Assembly: GCA_028696435.1 (NCBI GenBank)
Contig: JAQVHC010000041.1
Coordinates: forward strand, 1-10,875
Length of the DNA stretch: 10,875 nucleotides
From: Actinomycetota bacterium
Lineage (GTDB): Bacteria > Actinomycetota > Humimicrobiia > Humimicrobiales > Humimicrobiaceae
Reading direction: 5' to 3'
Position 1 is the first letter of the stretch. Each line of letters begins with the position of its first letter. The translations under genes were made by a program, and so were the position numbers. The notes beneath the pieces are model-generated. The model saw nothing but the letters and a program-made list of their open reading frames with translations, was not told where the DNA came from and made no database searches. Of the stretch, positions 1 to 8,033 are shown piece by piece.

Positions 1-2954
1 CCCATAGCAAGATCTCTACCATAACATTTCTGGCAGACTCCGGATTCTGCTTCACATGTCAGTACTGAACGGACTTTTATGCTTTCAATATTTGCAAGTA
101 TAAATTTCTGAAGATATCTGTCGGTAATTTCTTCACCGCCTTTTATTATCTCTTTTCCGTTGTTTGGGTTATTTACGTCATCCAGACATATTCTTCCTAT
201 TAGATTAGTATTTGGCTCTCCCTCAAGCGTCAGAACATATAAATTTATGCCATCTTCAGTTTTGCAATCATCAATTTTCACCATAGTATCCTGTGCAACA
301 TCAACAAGCCTTCTTGTTAGATACCCTGAATCTGCTGTCCTCAGAGCTGTATCAGCAAGACCCTGTCTTGCACCATGTGTGGATATAAAATATTCAAGTA
401 CTGTTAATCCTTCCTTAAAGTTTGATTTTATAGGATTATCTATTATGTCCCCTCTCGCGTTTGCAACAAGTCCACGCATACCTGCTAACTGGCGGAGCTG
501 CTTTATATTTCCTCTTGCACCTGATGTAGCCATCATGTAAACAGGATTAAATTTGTCAAAATTTTTCTCCATAGCACTTGCCACACTTTCACTTGCCGTG
601 GACCAGGCCTGGATCACCCTCTCACGTCTTTCAAGCTCTGTTATCAACCCCTGTTTGTAATAATCCTCTATTTTCTCTATTTTCTTCTCAGCATTTGCTA
701 TAATTTTAGCTTTTTCTGGTGGTACATCTATATCATCTACTCCTATAGTCAGACCGGAACGGGTTGAATATTTAAAACCCGTTTGTTTAATGGCATCGAG
801 CATCTCTATTACTGCACTCTGTGGGAATTTTCCTATGCATTCAGCTATAATTGAGATTAATTCCTTTTTTGATACCTCTTTATTAACAAATTTATGCCCC
901 TCAGGAAGTGTCTGATTGAATATTATTCTTCCTACTGTGGTTTTTAAGATTCTGTCTTCAATTTTTACTTTAATAGGAGTATGCAGAGTTATCAGACCAT
1001 ATTCATATGCAAGAATAGCATCCTGCATGCCTTTGTAGAGTTTCTCTTTGCCATCAGATTTTTCTCTTTCTGACGTTAAATAGTAAATACCCAGAATCAT
1101 ATCCTGGGAAGGAACCACGATAGGTTCACCACTGGATGGCGATAGTATGTTATTTACAGATAACATAAGGATTATTGCTTCTGCTTTTGCCTCATTTGAC
1201 AGTGGTACATGAACAGCCATCTGGTCACCATCAAAATCTGCATTAAAAGGAGGGCAGACCATCGGATGTATCTGTATTGCCTTACCCTCAACCAGTACAG
1301 GTATAAAAGCCTGTATACCAAGACGATGTAGGGTTGGAGCTCTGTTAAGAAGAACAGGATGACTTTTAATTACTCCTTCCAGTATATCCCAGACCTCAGT
1401 GTTTTCCCGCTCAACCATAGTTTTTGCACTTTTAATATTCTGCGCCAGCCCTTCATCAACTAATTTCTTCATAACAAATGGCTTAAATAATTCCAGAGCC
1501 ATCTTTTTCGGAAGCCCGCACTGGTAGAGGTTAAGATCCGGATTAACAACAATAACAGACCTTCCAGAATAGTCTACTCTCTTACCGAGAAGATTCTGCC
1601 TGAATCTCCCCTGCTTTCCTTTAAGCATATCACTTAAAGATTTGAGAGGCCTGTTCCCTACACCAACTACCGGTCTTCCTCTTCTTCCATTATCAAATAA
1701 AGCATCGACGGCTTCCTGCAGCATTCTTTTTTCATTATTAATAATAATTTCAGGAGCGTCCAGTTCAAGTAACTTTTTTAATCTGTTATTTCTATTTATA
1801 ACTCTCCTGTAAAGATCATTTAAATCTGATGTGGCAAATCTTCCACCATCAAGTTGAACCATAGGCCTTAAGTCAGGAGGTATCACAGGAAGTACATCAA
1901 GGATCATATATTCCGGCCTATTATCTGAATTTAAAAATGATGATATTAATTTTAATCTTTTTATACTCCTGCTTCTTTTTTGTCCTTTGGACTTCTTTAT
2001 AGTTTCTTTTAACTCCTCTACTTCTTTTTCACAATCAATATTTTTAAGCAATTCCTTTATAGCTTCTGCACCCATCCCGCCTTTAAAATACTGACCATAA
2101 ATCTCTCTCATTTTTTTAAACAAAGCTTCATCTGAAATCAGCATTTTTTCTTTCAGGCTAAATAAAAAAGAACCTGCTTCTTTTATAAGTTTAATTTCTT
2201 CCTTATATATTTCATTTTCTTCTTCAATGAGCATCTCTGTTTCTTTTATAATCTTTGTTTTTCGCTCTTCAAATTCTACCTCAGTAATTCTTTCACTTTT
2301 TATACTGCTATCCTCAACATCTTCAAAATCCTCATCTGTTTCCTCAATTTCTTCATCTGATTCAATTAAATCATCTTCTTCTTCAGGCTCGTAATTTTCA
2401 ATTAAATAATTATCTTTATTTGATTCTATTTCTTTTAATCTGTTCTCATGCAGCTCTTTTGCCCTTTCAATAGCTTTCTGTGAGAGCTTTTCAATTTCCT
2501 CCCTCTCTGAATCTATCTTCTCTTTATTTACACTGGTTATAATATAGGAATCGAAATAAAGAACTTTTTCGAGGTCTTTTGGATTTATATCCAGAATATA
2601 TCCCATTCTGCTGGGAACACCTTTAAAGAACCATATATGTGACACAGGGGATGCAAGCTCAATATGTCCCATTCTTTCTCTTCTTACACTGGACCTTGTT
2701 ACTTCAACACCACATCTTTCACATATTATTCCCTTAAATCTTACTCTCTTGTATTTCCCGCAGTAACATTCCCAGTCTTTGGTCGGACCAAAAATTCTTT
2801 CGCAAAACAACCCATCTTTTTCTGGTTTCAGTGTTCTATAGTTAATAGTTTCAGGTTTTTTTACCTCTCCATTTGACCATGACCTTATTTTTTCCGGTGA
2901 AGCAAGACCGATTTTTAATGCATCAAAATTATTTACATCTATACTTACAACCAT
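1..2954 (-). CDS. rpoC: DNA-directed RNA polymerase subunit beta' (partial, N-terminal 984 residues)
   Basis: This is the catalytic beta' subunit of RNA polymerase; the reading frame is open from the ATG at 2954 to the left edge, so the C-terminus is missing. The first zinc site is Cys63, Cys65, Cys78 and Cys81. The double-psi barrel motif NADFDGDQ is at residues 571-578 and supplies the three Asp that hold the active-site magnesium. The switch/rudder region (GKQGRFRQNLLGKRVDYSGRS, about 446-466), bridge-helix region and most of the second zinc site (CEAESGVCQKC near the window edge) are present; the C-terminal trigger-loop half lies outside. Residues about 139-297 hold a long charged insertion absent from E. 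coli beta' but of the kind found in mycobacterial beta', with a very acidic core at about 189-215. The start is supported by GGAGG ten bases upstream. It follows rpoB by 53 bases and is surely cotranscribed. Identity is certain. Confidence 0.98.
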   Translation of the reverse strand, partial: MVVSIDVNNFDALKIGLASPEKIRSWSNGEVKKPETINYRTLKPEKDGLFCERIFGPTKDWECYCGKYKRVRFKGIICERCGVEVTRSSVRRERMGHIELASPVSHIWFFKGVPSRMGYILDINPKDLEKVLYFDSYIITSVNKEKIDSEREEIEKLSQKAIERAKELHENRLKEIESNKDNYLIENYEPEEEDDLIESDEEIEETDEDFEDVEDSSIKSERITEVEFEERKTKIIKETEMLIEEENEIYKEEIKLIKEAGSFLFSLKEKMLISDEALFKKMREIYGQYFKGGMGAEAIKELLKNIDCEKEVEELKETIKKSKGQKRSRSIKRLKLISSFLNSDNRPEYMILDVLPVIPPDLRPMVQLDGGRFATSDLNDLYRRVINRNNRLKKLLELDAPEIIINNEKRMLQEAVDALFDNGRRGRPVVGVGNRPLKSLSDMLKGKQGRFRQNLLGKRVDYSGRSVIVVNPDLNLYQCGLPKKMALELFKPFVMKKLVDEGLAQNIKSAKTMVERENTEVWDILEGVIKSHPVLLNRAPTLHRLGIQAFIPVLVEGKAIQIHPMVCPPFNADFDGDQMAVHVPLSNEAKAEAIILMLSVNNILSPSSGEPIVVPSQDMILGIYYLTSEREKSDGKEKLYKGMQDAILAYEYGLITLHTPIKVKIEDRILKTTVGRIIFNQTLPEGHKFVNKEVSKKELISIIAECIGKFPQSAVIEMLDAIKQTGFKYSTRSGLTIGVDDIDVPPEKAKIIANAEKKIEKIEDYYKQGLITELERRERVIQAWSTASESVASAMEKNFDKFNPVYMMATSGARGNIKQLRQLAGMRGLVANARGDIIDNPIKSNFKEGLTVLEYFISTHGARQGLADTALRTADSGYLTRRLVDVAQDTMVKIDDCKTEDGINLYVLTLEGEPNTNLIGRICLDDVNNPNNGKEIIKGGEEITDRYLQKFILANIESIKVRSVLTCEAESGVCQKCYGRDLAM

Positions 2955-2964
2955 TTATAAAATA

Positions 2965-2969
2965 CCTCC
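2965..2969 (-). promoter_or_regulatory. Shine-Dalgarno site of rpoC
   Basis: GGAGG on the minus strand lies ten bases before the rpoC ATG at 2954, inside the 53-base rpoB-rpoC gap. No terminator-like hairpin is seen in that gap, which agrees with rpoB and rpoC being one transcript. Confidence 0.7.
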
Positions 2970-3007
2970 AAATTAATTAAATTAGCACAAGCCAGTACCA
3001 GACATTT

Positions 3008-6000
3008 TTATTTTTTAATTTTGTCTCTTTTCTTTCCAGAAGCCTCTGATTTTATTTTTTCTTTTAGCTCCGCTTCAATGTCCTCTTGCTTTTTATTTTT
3101 TAATATTGTTTTAATATCTTCCCCGGATTTTGCTTCTACTTCTTCTACTTCCTTTACTTCCTTTACTTCCTCTTTCTCAAAATCTTCAACTCTGTGCAAA
3201 TCAATTCCCAGTTCTTCTACTGTTTTCATAATCTCATCTTCCGAGTGCTCTACATCTATTTCTTTTCCTTCTTCTGATAAAACTTCTACATTAAGAGCAA
3301 GACTCTGCATTTCTTTTATAAGAACTTTAAATGACTCTGGTATTCCGGGTTTCTCTATATTCTCACCTTTTACAATTGATTCGTATGTTTTTACACGCCC
3401 TGTTACATCATCCGACTTGATAGTGAGCATCTCCTGTAATGCATAGGCTGCACCGTAAGCTTCCAGGGCCCATACCTCCATTTCACCAAATCTCTGACCG
3501 CCAAATTGTGCTTTACCACCAAGTGGCTGCTGGGTAACCAGAGAATAAGGCCCTGTAGACCTTGCGTGAATTTTATCATCCACCAGATGCAGAAGTTTCA
3601 TCACATATATATAACCTATAGTAATATTATCAGATAATTTCTCTCCGCTGCGACCATCATATAGTGCTGCTTTTCCATCACCGGGTAATCCTGCAGATTT
3701 TAATAGTTCCACAATCTCTGCTTCGTTTACTCCTTCAAAAATAGGATTCGAAACATAAATATGTTCGTTTCCACCAGCATTTTTATTATTCCATCCTTTA
3801 TATGCAGCCCAGCCAAGATGGGTTTCGAGTATCTGCCCTACATTCATTCTGGAGGGAACTCCCAGCGGATTAAATATTATATCTATGGGCTCGCCATCCT
3901 CGGTATACGGCATATCTTCTTCTGGAAGAATCACTGAAATAACACCTTTATTACCATGCCTTCCGGCAAGTTTGTCTCCAATTGAAACTTTTCTTTTTTC
4001 AGCAATATATACTCTTACCAGCTCATTTACTCCTGGTGGAAGATCGTGCCCCTCCTTCCTTGAAAAAACCTGCACGTCAATTACTTTTCCGCCTTCTCCG
4101 TGGGGTACTTTAAGCGAACTTTCTCTCACTTCCCGGGCTTTTTCACCAAAAATAGCCCTCAATAACTTTTCTTCTGCTGTTAGCTCGGTCTCACCTTTTG
4201 GAGTTATTTTACCAACCAGTATATCACCGGGTTTTACTTCTGCTCCAATCCTTATAATGCCCCGTTCATCCAGATTCTTTAATGCCTCTTCCCCTATACT
4301 AGGAATATCTCTTGTTATCTCTTCTGCCCCTAATTTTGTGGTTCTTGCTTCTACTTCCTGTTTTGAAATATGGATTGAAGACAGAATATCTTCTTTTACC
4401 AGTCTTTCCGAAATAATTATTGCATCTTCGTAGTTATATCCTCCCCAGGACATAAATGCTACCCTTAAGTTTCTTCCAAGTGCAATTTCTCCTGCACATG
4501 TTGCAGCTCCATCAGCAATTACCTGAACTGCTTTAATCTTTTCACCCTCTTTAACAATTGGCTTTTGATTTATACAGGTTCCCTGGTTAGATCTTTTAAA
4601 CTTATATAAATAATGGGTATACTTTTTTTCTTTTTCATAATTTATTGTTATATGATCTGCGGATACCTCTTCAACTACACCGTCATCTATGGCAAGAACC
4701 AATGCTCCACTATCTTTTGCTATCTTCTCTTCCATTCCCGTACCAACCAGTGGAGGTTTAGGATTGATTAAAGGTACTGCCTGACGCTGCATATTAGAAC
4801 CCATCAATGCCCTGTTTGCATCATCGTGCTCGAGAAAAGGTATAAGTACCGCAGCAGCACTGAAAATCTGCATCGGGGACACATCAATATAATCTACCAA
4901 TTCCGGTTCAACTGTAATTATATCGTCGCCCAATCGAGCCATTATCTTCTCTTCTATTAGTCGATTGCTTTTATCAACCTTTGCAGTCGCCTCAGCAATA
5001 ATATAATTTTCTTCATTGTCCGCAGATAAATATTCAATCTTATTTGTTAATTTCCCATTTGTCACCTTTCTATAAGGAGTTTCTATAAATCCATATTCAT
5101 TCAAAGTGGCAAAAGTGGCAAGTGACCCGATAAGTCCAATATTAGGACCTTCTGGTGTTTCTATCGGACACATTCTTCCATAATGTGAAGGGTGGACATC
5201 CCTGACCTCAAAACCTGCTCTTTCTCTGCTTAAACCACCCGGACCAAGAGCACTCAATCTCCTCTTATGAGTAATCTCAGCAAGAGGGTTGGTCTGGTCA
5301 AGGAATTGTGAAAGCTGCCCACTGCCAAAGAATTCTTTCAGACTTGCAACAAGAGGTCTGATATTAATCAGAGATTTCGGAGTTATAGTATCAACATCCT
5401 GCGTCGTCATTCTTTCTCTTACAACTCTTTCCATTCTTGAAAGGCCAATTCTTACCTGATTCTGTATCAGTTCACCAACATTTTTGACTCTTCTATTACC
5501 GAAATGATCAATATCGTCTACCTCACCAACACCACCCATTAGCTGTACCAGGTATTTGACTATCAGGTATATATCTTTGCAATTCAGGATATACTTTTCA
5601 TCCGGGTCTATGCCCATTTTCTGGTTAATAGCTTTAAGCCTTTCCAGAATATCTTTATCTGTTTCATCTGTTAATTTCTGGTCTATCTTATATCTTCCTA
5701 CTTTTCCAAAATCATAACGCTTTGGGTTAAAAAATAAGGAATTTATAAGATTTTTTGAACTTTCTACTGTGGGAGGTTCACCGGGTCTTAATTTCTTATA
5801 AATCTCAACTAATGCTTCCTCCTCAGTTCTTGTTAAATCTTTTTCAAGAGTATTTTTAATACAATTTTTTTTGTCATATGGGCTAAAAATAGCCAGTAAA
5901 TCTTCATTATTGCCAAAACCCACAGCTTTAAGAAAAATGGTGAGCAAAAACTTTCTTCTTCTATCAATTCTTACATAAGCGATATTCTTTTTATCAGTTT

Positions 6001-6505
6001 CAATTTCTATCCATGACCCTCGCGTAGGAATTACTTTACACAGGTATATAAATGTTTCAGATTTTTTATCAATTTCGGTATCAAAATACACCCCCGGGGA
6101 ACGAACCAGCTGGGAAACCACCACTCTTTCTGTCCCATTTATTATAAAAGTTCCCTTTTCAGTCATCATCGGGAAATCCCCCATAAAGACTTCCTGCTCC
6201 TTTATTTCACCTGTCTCCTTGTTAATAAATCTTGAAATTACTTTTAGCGGTGCCGTATAAGACATATCCTGCATTTTGCATTCATCAGGAGTTGAATTAA
6301 AATCACCAAAACTGTAGGTCAAAAATTCAAGCGACATATTACCTGTAAAATCTTCAATAGGTGAAATATCCTCAAAAATTTCCATAAGACCTTCTTCAAG
6401 AAACCACTGAAAAGATTTTCTCTGTATGTCTAAAAGGTGGGGCATATTCATAAAATCAGGTGTTTTACCTAAATTATATCTATGGATTTTTTTTATCTCT
6501 TGCAT
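3008..6505 (-). CDS. rpoB: DNA-directed RNA polymerase subunit beta
   Basis: This is the beta subunit of RNA polymerase, 1165 residues, complete. Recognisable landmarks in order are the N-terminal protrusion/lobe (VSQLVRSPGVYFD, 130-142), the rifampicin-pocket region (396-425), HYGRMCPIETPEGPNIGLIG (441-460), NMQRQAVPL (571-579), GGYNYEDAIIISE (688-700), GDKLAGRHGNKGV (843-855) and the C-terminal QRFGEMEVWALEAYGAAYALQE block (1004-1025) that contacts beta'. In the rifampicin pocket the main resistance positions are wild type (Asp403, His413, Ser418, matching E. coli 516, 526 and 531), with differences at Gly396, Leu402, Thr405 and Ala409. The final 60 or so residues (1107-1165) are a Lys/Glu-rich tail beyond the usual end of actinobacterial RpoB. 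The ATG is preceded by AGGAG. The protein lies between rplL (377-base gap) and rpoC (53-base gap). Confidence 0.99.
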   Translation of the reverse strand: MQEIKKIHRYNLGKTPDFMNMPHLLDIQRKSFQWFLEEGLMEIFEDISPIEDFTGNMSLEFLTYSFGDFNSTPDECKMQDMSYTAPLKVISRFINKETGEIKEQEVFMGDFPMMTEKGTFIINGTERVVVSQLVRSPGVYFDTEIDKKSETFIYLCKVIPTRGSWIEIETDKKNIAYVRIDRRRKFLLTIFLKAVGFGNNEDLLAIFSPYDKKNCIKNTLEKDLTRTEEEALVEIYKKLRPGEPPTVESSKNLINSLFFNPKRYDFGKVGRYKIDQKLTDETDKDILERLKAINQKMGIDPDEKYILNCKDIYLIVKYLVQLMGGVGEVDDIDHFGNRRVKNVGELIQNQVRIGLSRMERVVRERMTTQDVDTITPKSLINIRPLVASLKEFFGSGQLSQFLDQTNPLAEITHKRRLSALGPGGLSRERAGFEVRDVHPSHYGRMCPIETPEGPNIGLIGSLATFATLNEYGFIETPYRKVTNGKLTNKIEYLSADNEENYIIAEATAKVDKSNRLIEEKIMARLGDDIITVEPELVDYIDVSPMQIFSAAAVLIPFLEHDDANRALMGSNMQRQAVPLINPKPPLVGTGMEEKIAKDSGALVLAIDDGVVEEVSADHITINYEKEKKYTHYLYKFKRSNQGTCINQKPIVKEGEKIKAVQVIADGAATCAGEIALGRNLRVAFMSWGGYNYEDAIIISERLVKEDILSSIHISKQEVEARTTKLGAEEITRDIPSIGEEALKNLDERGIIRIGAEVKPGDILVGKITPKGETELTAEEKLLRAIFGEKAREVRESSLKVPHGEGGKVIDVQVFSRKEGHDLPPGVNELVRVYIAEKRKVSIGDKLAGRHGNKGVISVILPEEDMPYTEDGEPIDIIFNPLGVPSRMNVGQILETHLGWAAYKGWNNKNAGGNEHIYVSNPIFEGVNEAEIVELLKSAGLPGDGKAALYDGRSGEKLSDNITIGYIYVMKLLHLVDDKIHARSTGPYSLVTQQPLGGKAQFGGQRFGEMEVWALEAYGAAYALQEMLTIKSDDVTGRVKTYESIVKGENIEKPGIPESFKVLIKEMQSLALNVEVLSEEGKEIDVEHSEDEIMKTVEELGIDLHRVEDFEKEEVKEVKEVEEVEAKSGEDIKTILKNKKQEDIEAELKEKIKSEASGKKRDKIKK

Positions 6506-6643
6506 TAATTATTCTCCTATTTTATATTTAAAATTAGCAAAGCAATAAAAAGGTTATAATAGTTTACAACATAAATCTGGCCACATGAAAAAATTAAATA
6601 AAATCAGTATAGACAAATTTCTTAGAAAAACTCGCAAACCTAT

Positions 6644-6671
6644 AGTTTATCAAAAAATAGACAATAGTCAA
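6644..6671 (-). promoter_or_regulatory. weak candidate internal promoter for rpoBC
   Basis: On the minus strand TTGACT (6671-6666) is followed after 16 bases by TAAACT (6649-6644), matching 5/6 and 4/6 of the sigma-70 type consensus. A transcript would start about 130 bases before rpoB. In such AT-rich sequence a match of this quality may arise by chance, so this is only a candidate. Confidence 0.25.
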
Positions 6672-6773
6672 CTATCCTGCTTCGATTAATTTAATTTTTA
6701 GCACTTTTACTGATATCTGTAATTTATTCAGTTAGCTATTTAAGCTTTTGTATTCACATATGACAAAGTAAAC

Positions 6774-6803
6774 ACTTATATGACGTTTAAACGCCATATA
6801 AGT
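6774..6803 (-). terminator. hairpin after rplL, candidate attenuator or processing site
   Basis: A 30-nt inverted repeat: a 9-bp perfect outer stem (ACTTATATG with CATATAAGT), then a position that is a G-U pair in the minus-strand RNA, then a CGTTTAAACG palindrome, so nearly the whole element can pair. It starts 79 bases after the rplL stop. The bases following it in the transcription direction (GTTTACTTTG) are only mildly U-rich, so a complete intrinsic terminator is unlikely; partial attenuation or double-strand cleavage before rpoB is more plausible. On the plus strand the repeat is followed by a T-rich run, but no plus-strand gene ends here. Confidence 0.5.
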
Positions 6804-6882
6804 TTTATCTTTTTCGATTTTAGTTTTATCAGGTTTTATCTTTTTTAGATCTTTTTAGTTTATAAGAAGCTTTTTAAATGGA

Positions 6883-7425
6883 TTATTTTATCTCAACCTC
6901 AGCACCAGCTTCTTCAAGCTGCTTCTTTATATTCTCAGCTTCTTCTTTTGAAACTTTTTCTTTAACTATACTAGGTGCTTTATCAACCAGTTCTTTAGCT
7001 TCCTTCAGACCCAGAGTTGTTATTGATCTTACTACTTTTATAACCTGGATTTTCTTTTCGCCTGCGGATTTTAAATGAACATCGAATTCTGTCTTTTCTT
7101 CAGCAGGTCCGCCAGCCTGAGCCTGGGCTACCGCTCCAGCATTAGGAGCTGCAACCTGGACTGCCTGAGCGCTAACTCCAAATTTTTCCTCAAGCTCTTT
7201 AACCAGTTCAGAAAGTTCCAGTACAGTCATTTTTTCAATAGCACTTAACACTTCTGCTATAGTATCACTTTTAGCAGTTGCCTTTTCTTTTTTCTTTTCT
7301 TTTTCCTTCTCTACGTCCTTCTTTTCTTCGCTCATTTCCTTTTCTTCCTTTACTTTTTCCTCTTCCTTTACTTTTTTTTCAAGTTTTTCTTCTGCTTTAT
7401 CATCTGTTTTTTTTGATTCTGCCAT
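6883..7425 (-). CDS. rplL: 50S ribosomal protein L7/L12 with charged N-terminal extension
   Basis: L7/L12 forms the flexible ribosomal stalk that recruits and activates translational GTPases such as EF-Tu and EF-G. Residue numbers here count from the upstream ATG at 7428 (181 residues). The normal protein begins near residue 53: N-terminal dimerisation and L10-binding domain about 53-85 (IEKMTVLELSELVKELEEKFGVSA), Ala/Gly/Gln hinge about 88-109, and globular C-terminal domain about 112-181 with the factor-binding helix (KVVRSITTLGLKEAKELVDKAP). Upstream is an unusual extension of about 50 residues, almost all Lys and Glu. It appears genuine because AGGAGG lies directly before two adjacent ATGs, while the internal Met32 has no ribosome site. 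The second ATG (7425) is chosen because it leaves four bases after AGGAGG; 7428 leaves one. The gene follows rplJ by 18 bases, as usual for the L10-L7/L12 pair. Confidence 0.96.
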   Translation of the reverse strand: MAESKKTDDKAEEKLEKKVKEEEKVKEEKEMSEEKKDVEKEKEKKKEKATAKSDTIAEVLSAIEKMTVLELSELVKELEEKFGVSAQAVQVAAPNAGAVAQAQAGGPAEEKTEFDVHLKSAGEKKIQVIKVVRSITTLGLKEAKELVDKAPSIVKEKVSKEEAENIKKQLEEAGAEVEIK

Positions 7426-7429
7426 CATT

Positions 7430-7435
7430 CCTCCT
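7430..7435 (-). promoter_or_regulatory. Shine-Dalgarno site of rplL
   Basis: AGGAGG on the minus strand is a perfect site with four bases before the ATG at 7425 and only one before the ATG at 7428. It fixes translation initiation at the head of the Lys/Glu-rich extension and therefore argues that the extension is translated. Confidence 0.75.
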
Positions 7436-7443
7436 GACTAAAT

Positions 7444-7962
7444 TTATATCTTTTTTTCTTTAATTGCATTCAGAACAAACACAAGGTTTCTGGTTGGTGC
7501 ACTTAAAACATTTACCAGTTTAACGATTGGTGCTTTAATTGATGCTGCAAGATTTGCCAGCAGAACCTCTTCTGGAGGAAGGCTTGCAAATCTGTTAACT
7601 TCTTCCGCTGTTAAAAGCCTGTCTTCAAATATTCCTGCCTTTACCTTTAAAGCCTCCATTTCTTTTGAAAGTTCCTTTACGACCCTGGCAGTAGAAATTA
7701 TATCGCTGTTACTTATAACAACACTTGTTGGCCCTTTTAAAATATCACTCAGGTCCAGGTCTTCAAAGACTTCCTCAGCCGCTATAAAAGCAAGAGTATT
7801 TTTTATTATTTTTAGATAAGAATCAGATTCTACCAGTCTATCTCTTATAGCTACAGCTTCTTTAGCTTTAAGCCCACTATGGTCAGTAAAAATAAGACCA
7901 CGGCTTTTTTTAAATACTTCCTTTAGCTCCTCTACCTTATTTATTTTTTCTTCTCTGGCCAT
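7444..7962 (-). CDS. rplJ: 50S ribosomal protein L10
   Basis: L10 anchors L7/L12 dimers to the large subunit next to L11 and, with L7/L12, usually represses its own operon by binding the leader RNA. The product is 172 residues, the normal size. The N-terminal rRNA-binding domain is recognisable from KINKVEELKEVFKKSRGLIFTDHSGLKAKE, with the KIIKNTLAFIA segment and the LKGPTSVVIS strand typical of the family. The C-terminal helix (about residues 140-170) is where L7/L12 dimers attach. The start is the ATG at 7962 because GGAGG lies five bases before it; extending to an in-frame TTG at 7974 would place the ribosome site inside the coding sequence. It is preceded by the L10 leader and followed 18 bases later by rplL. 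Confidence 0.97.
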   Translation of the reverse strand: MAREEKINKVEELKEVFKKSRGLIFTDHSGLKAKEAVAIRDRLVESDSYLKIIKNTLAFIAAEEVFEDLDLSDILKGPTSVVISNSDIISTARVVKELSKEMEALKVKAGIFEDRLLTAEEVNRFASLPPEEVLLANLAASIKAPIVKLVNVLSAPTRNLVFVLNAIKEKKI

Positions 7963-7967
7963 AACGA

Positions 7968-7972
7968 CCTCC
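7968..7972 (-). promoter_or_regulatory. Shine-Dalgarno site of rplJ (decides start)
   Basis: GGAGG with five bases to the ATG at 7962. It overlaps the alternative TTG codon at 7974-7972, which rules out that longer start. Confidence 0.75.
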
Positions 7973-7984
7973 AAACCACTCTTT

Positions 7985-8033
7985 CTTAAAATTATAAAAA
8001 TAAATCGACCCCCATTATCTAAAGGCCGATTTA
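7985..8033 (-). terminator. intrinsic terminator/attenuator of the L10 leader
   Basis: In the minus-strand RNA a 10-bp stem (UAAAUCGGCC with GGUCGAUUUA, one G-U pair; arms 8033-8024 and 8010-8001) closes a 13-nt loop and is followed at once by UUUUUAUAAUUUU. This has all parts of an intrinsic terminator and lies before rplJ, so it most likely acts as a regulated attenuator and not as an operon end. Confidence 0.75.

Larger units (their letters stand above)
6506..6882. other. rplL-rpoB intergenic region
   Basis: This 377-base AT-rich stretch holds no credible open reading frame on either strand. It contains the hairpin at 6774-6803, A-rich GATAAAA repeats on the minus strand between the rplL stop and that hairpin, a weak candidate promoter at 6644-6671, and the rpoB Shine-Dalgarno just before 6505. 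Long rplL-rpoB gaps with a partial terminator and RNA processing site are known in E. coli; a similar role here is inference from position. Confidence 0.7.

Noticed and set aside
160..540. Plus-strand open frame of 126 codons opposite rpoC
   Set aside because: It lies wholly inside rpoC, its product is rich in Ser and Phe as expected from antisense reading, and it resembles no family I know.
2664..2876. Plus-strand open frame of 70 codons near the rpoC start
   Set aside because: Antisense to the zinc-binding N-terminus of RpoC and without a ribosome site.
3885..4433. Plus-strand open frame of 182 codons opposite rpoB
   Set aside because: Fully antisense to the most conserved part of rpoB; its openness follows from codon constraints of RpoB, and no ribosome site or known domain is seen.
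7963..7974. Longer rplJ start at TTG 7974
   Set aside because: The TTG overlaps the GGAGG ribosome site, which points to the ATG at 7962.
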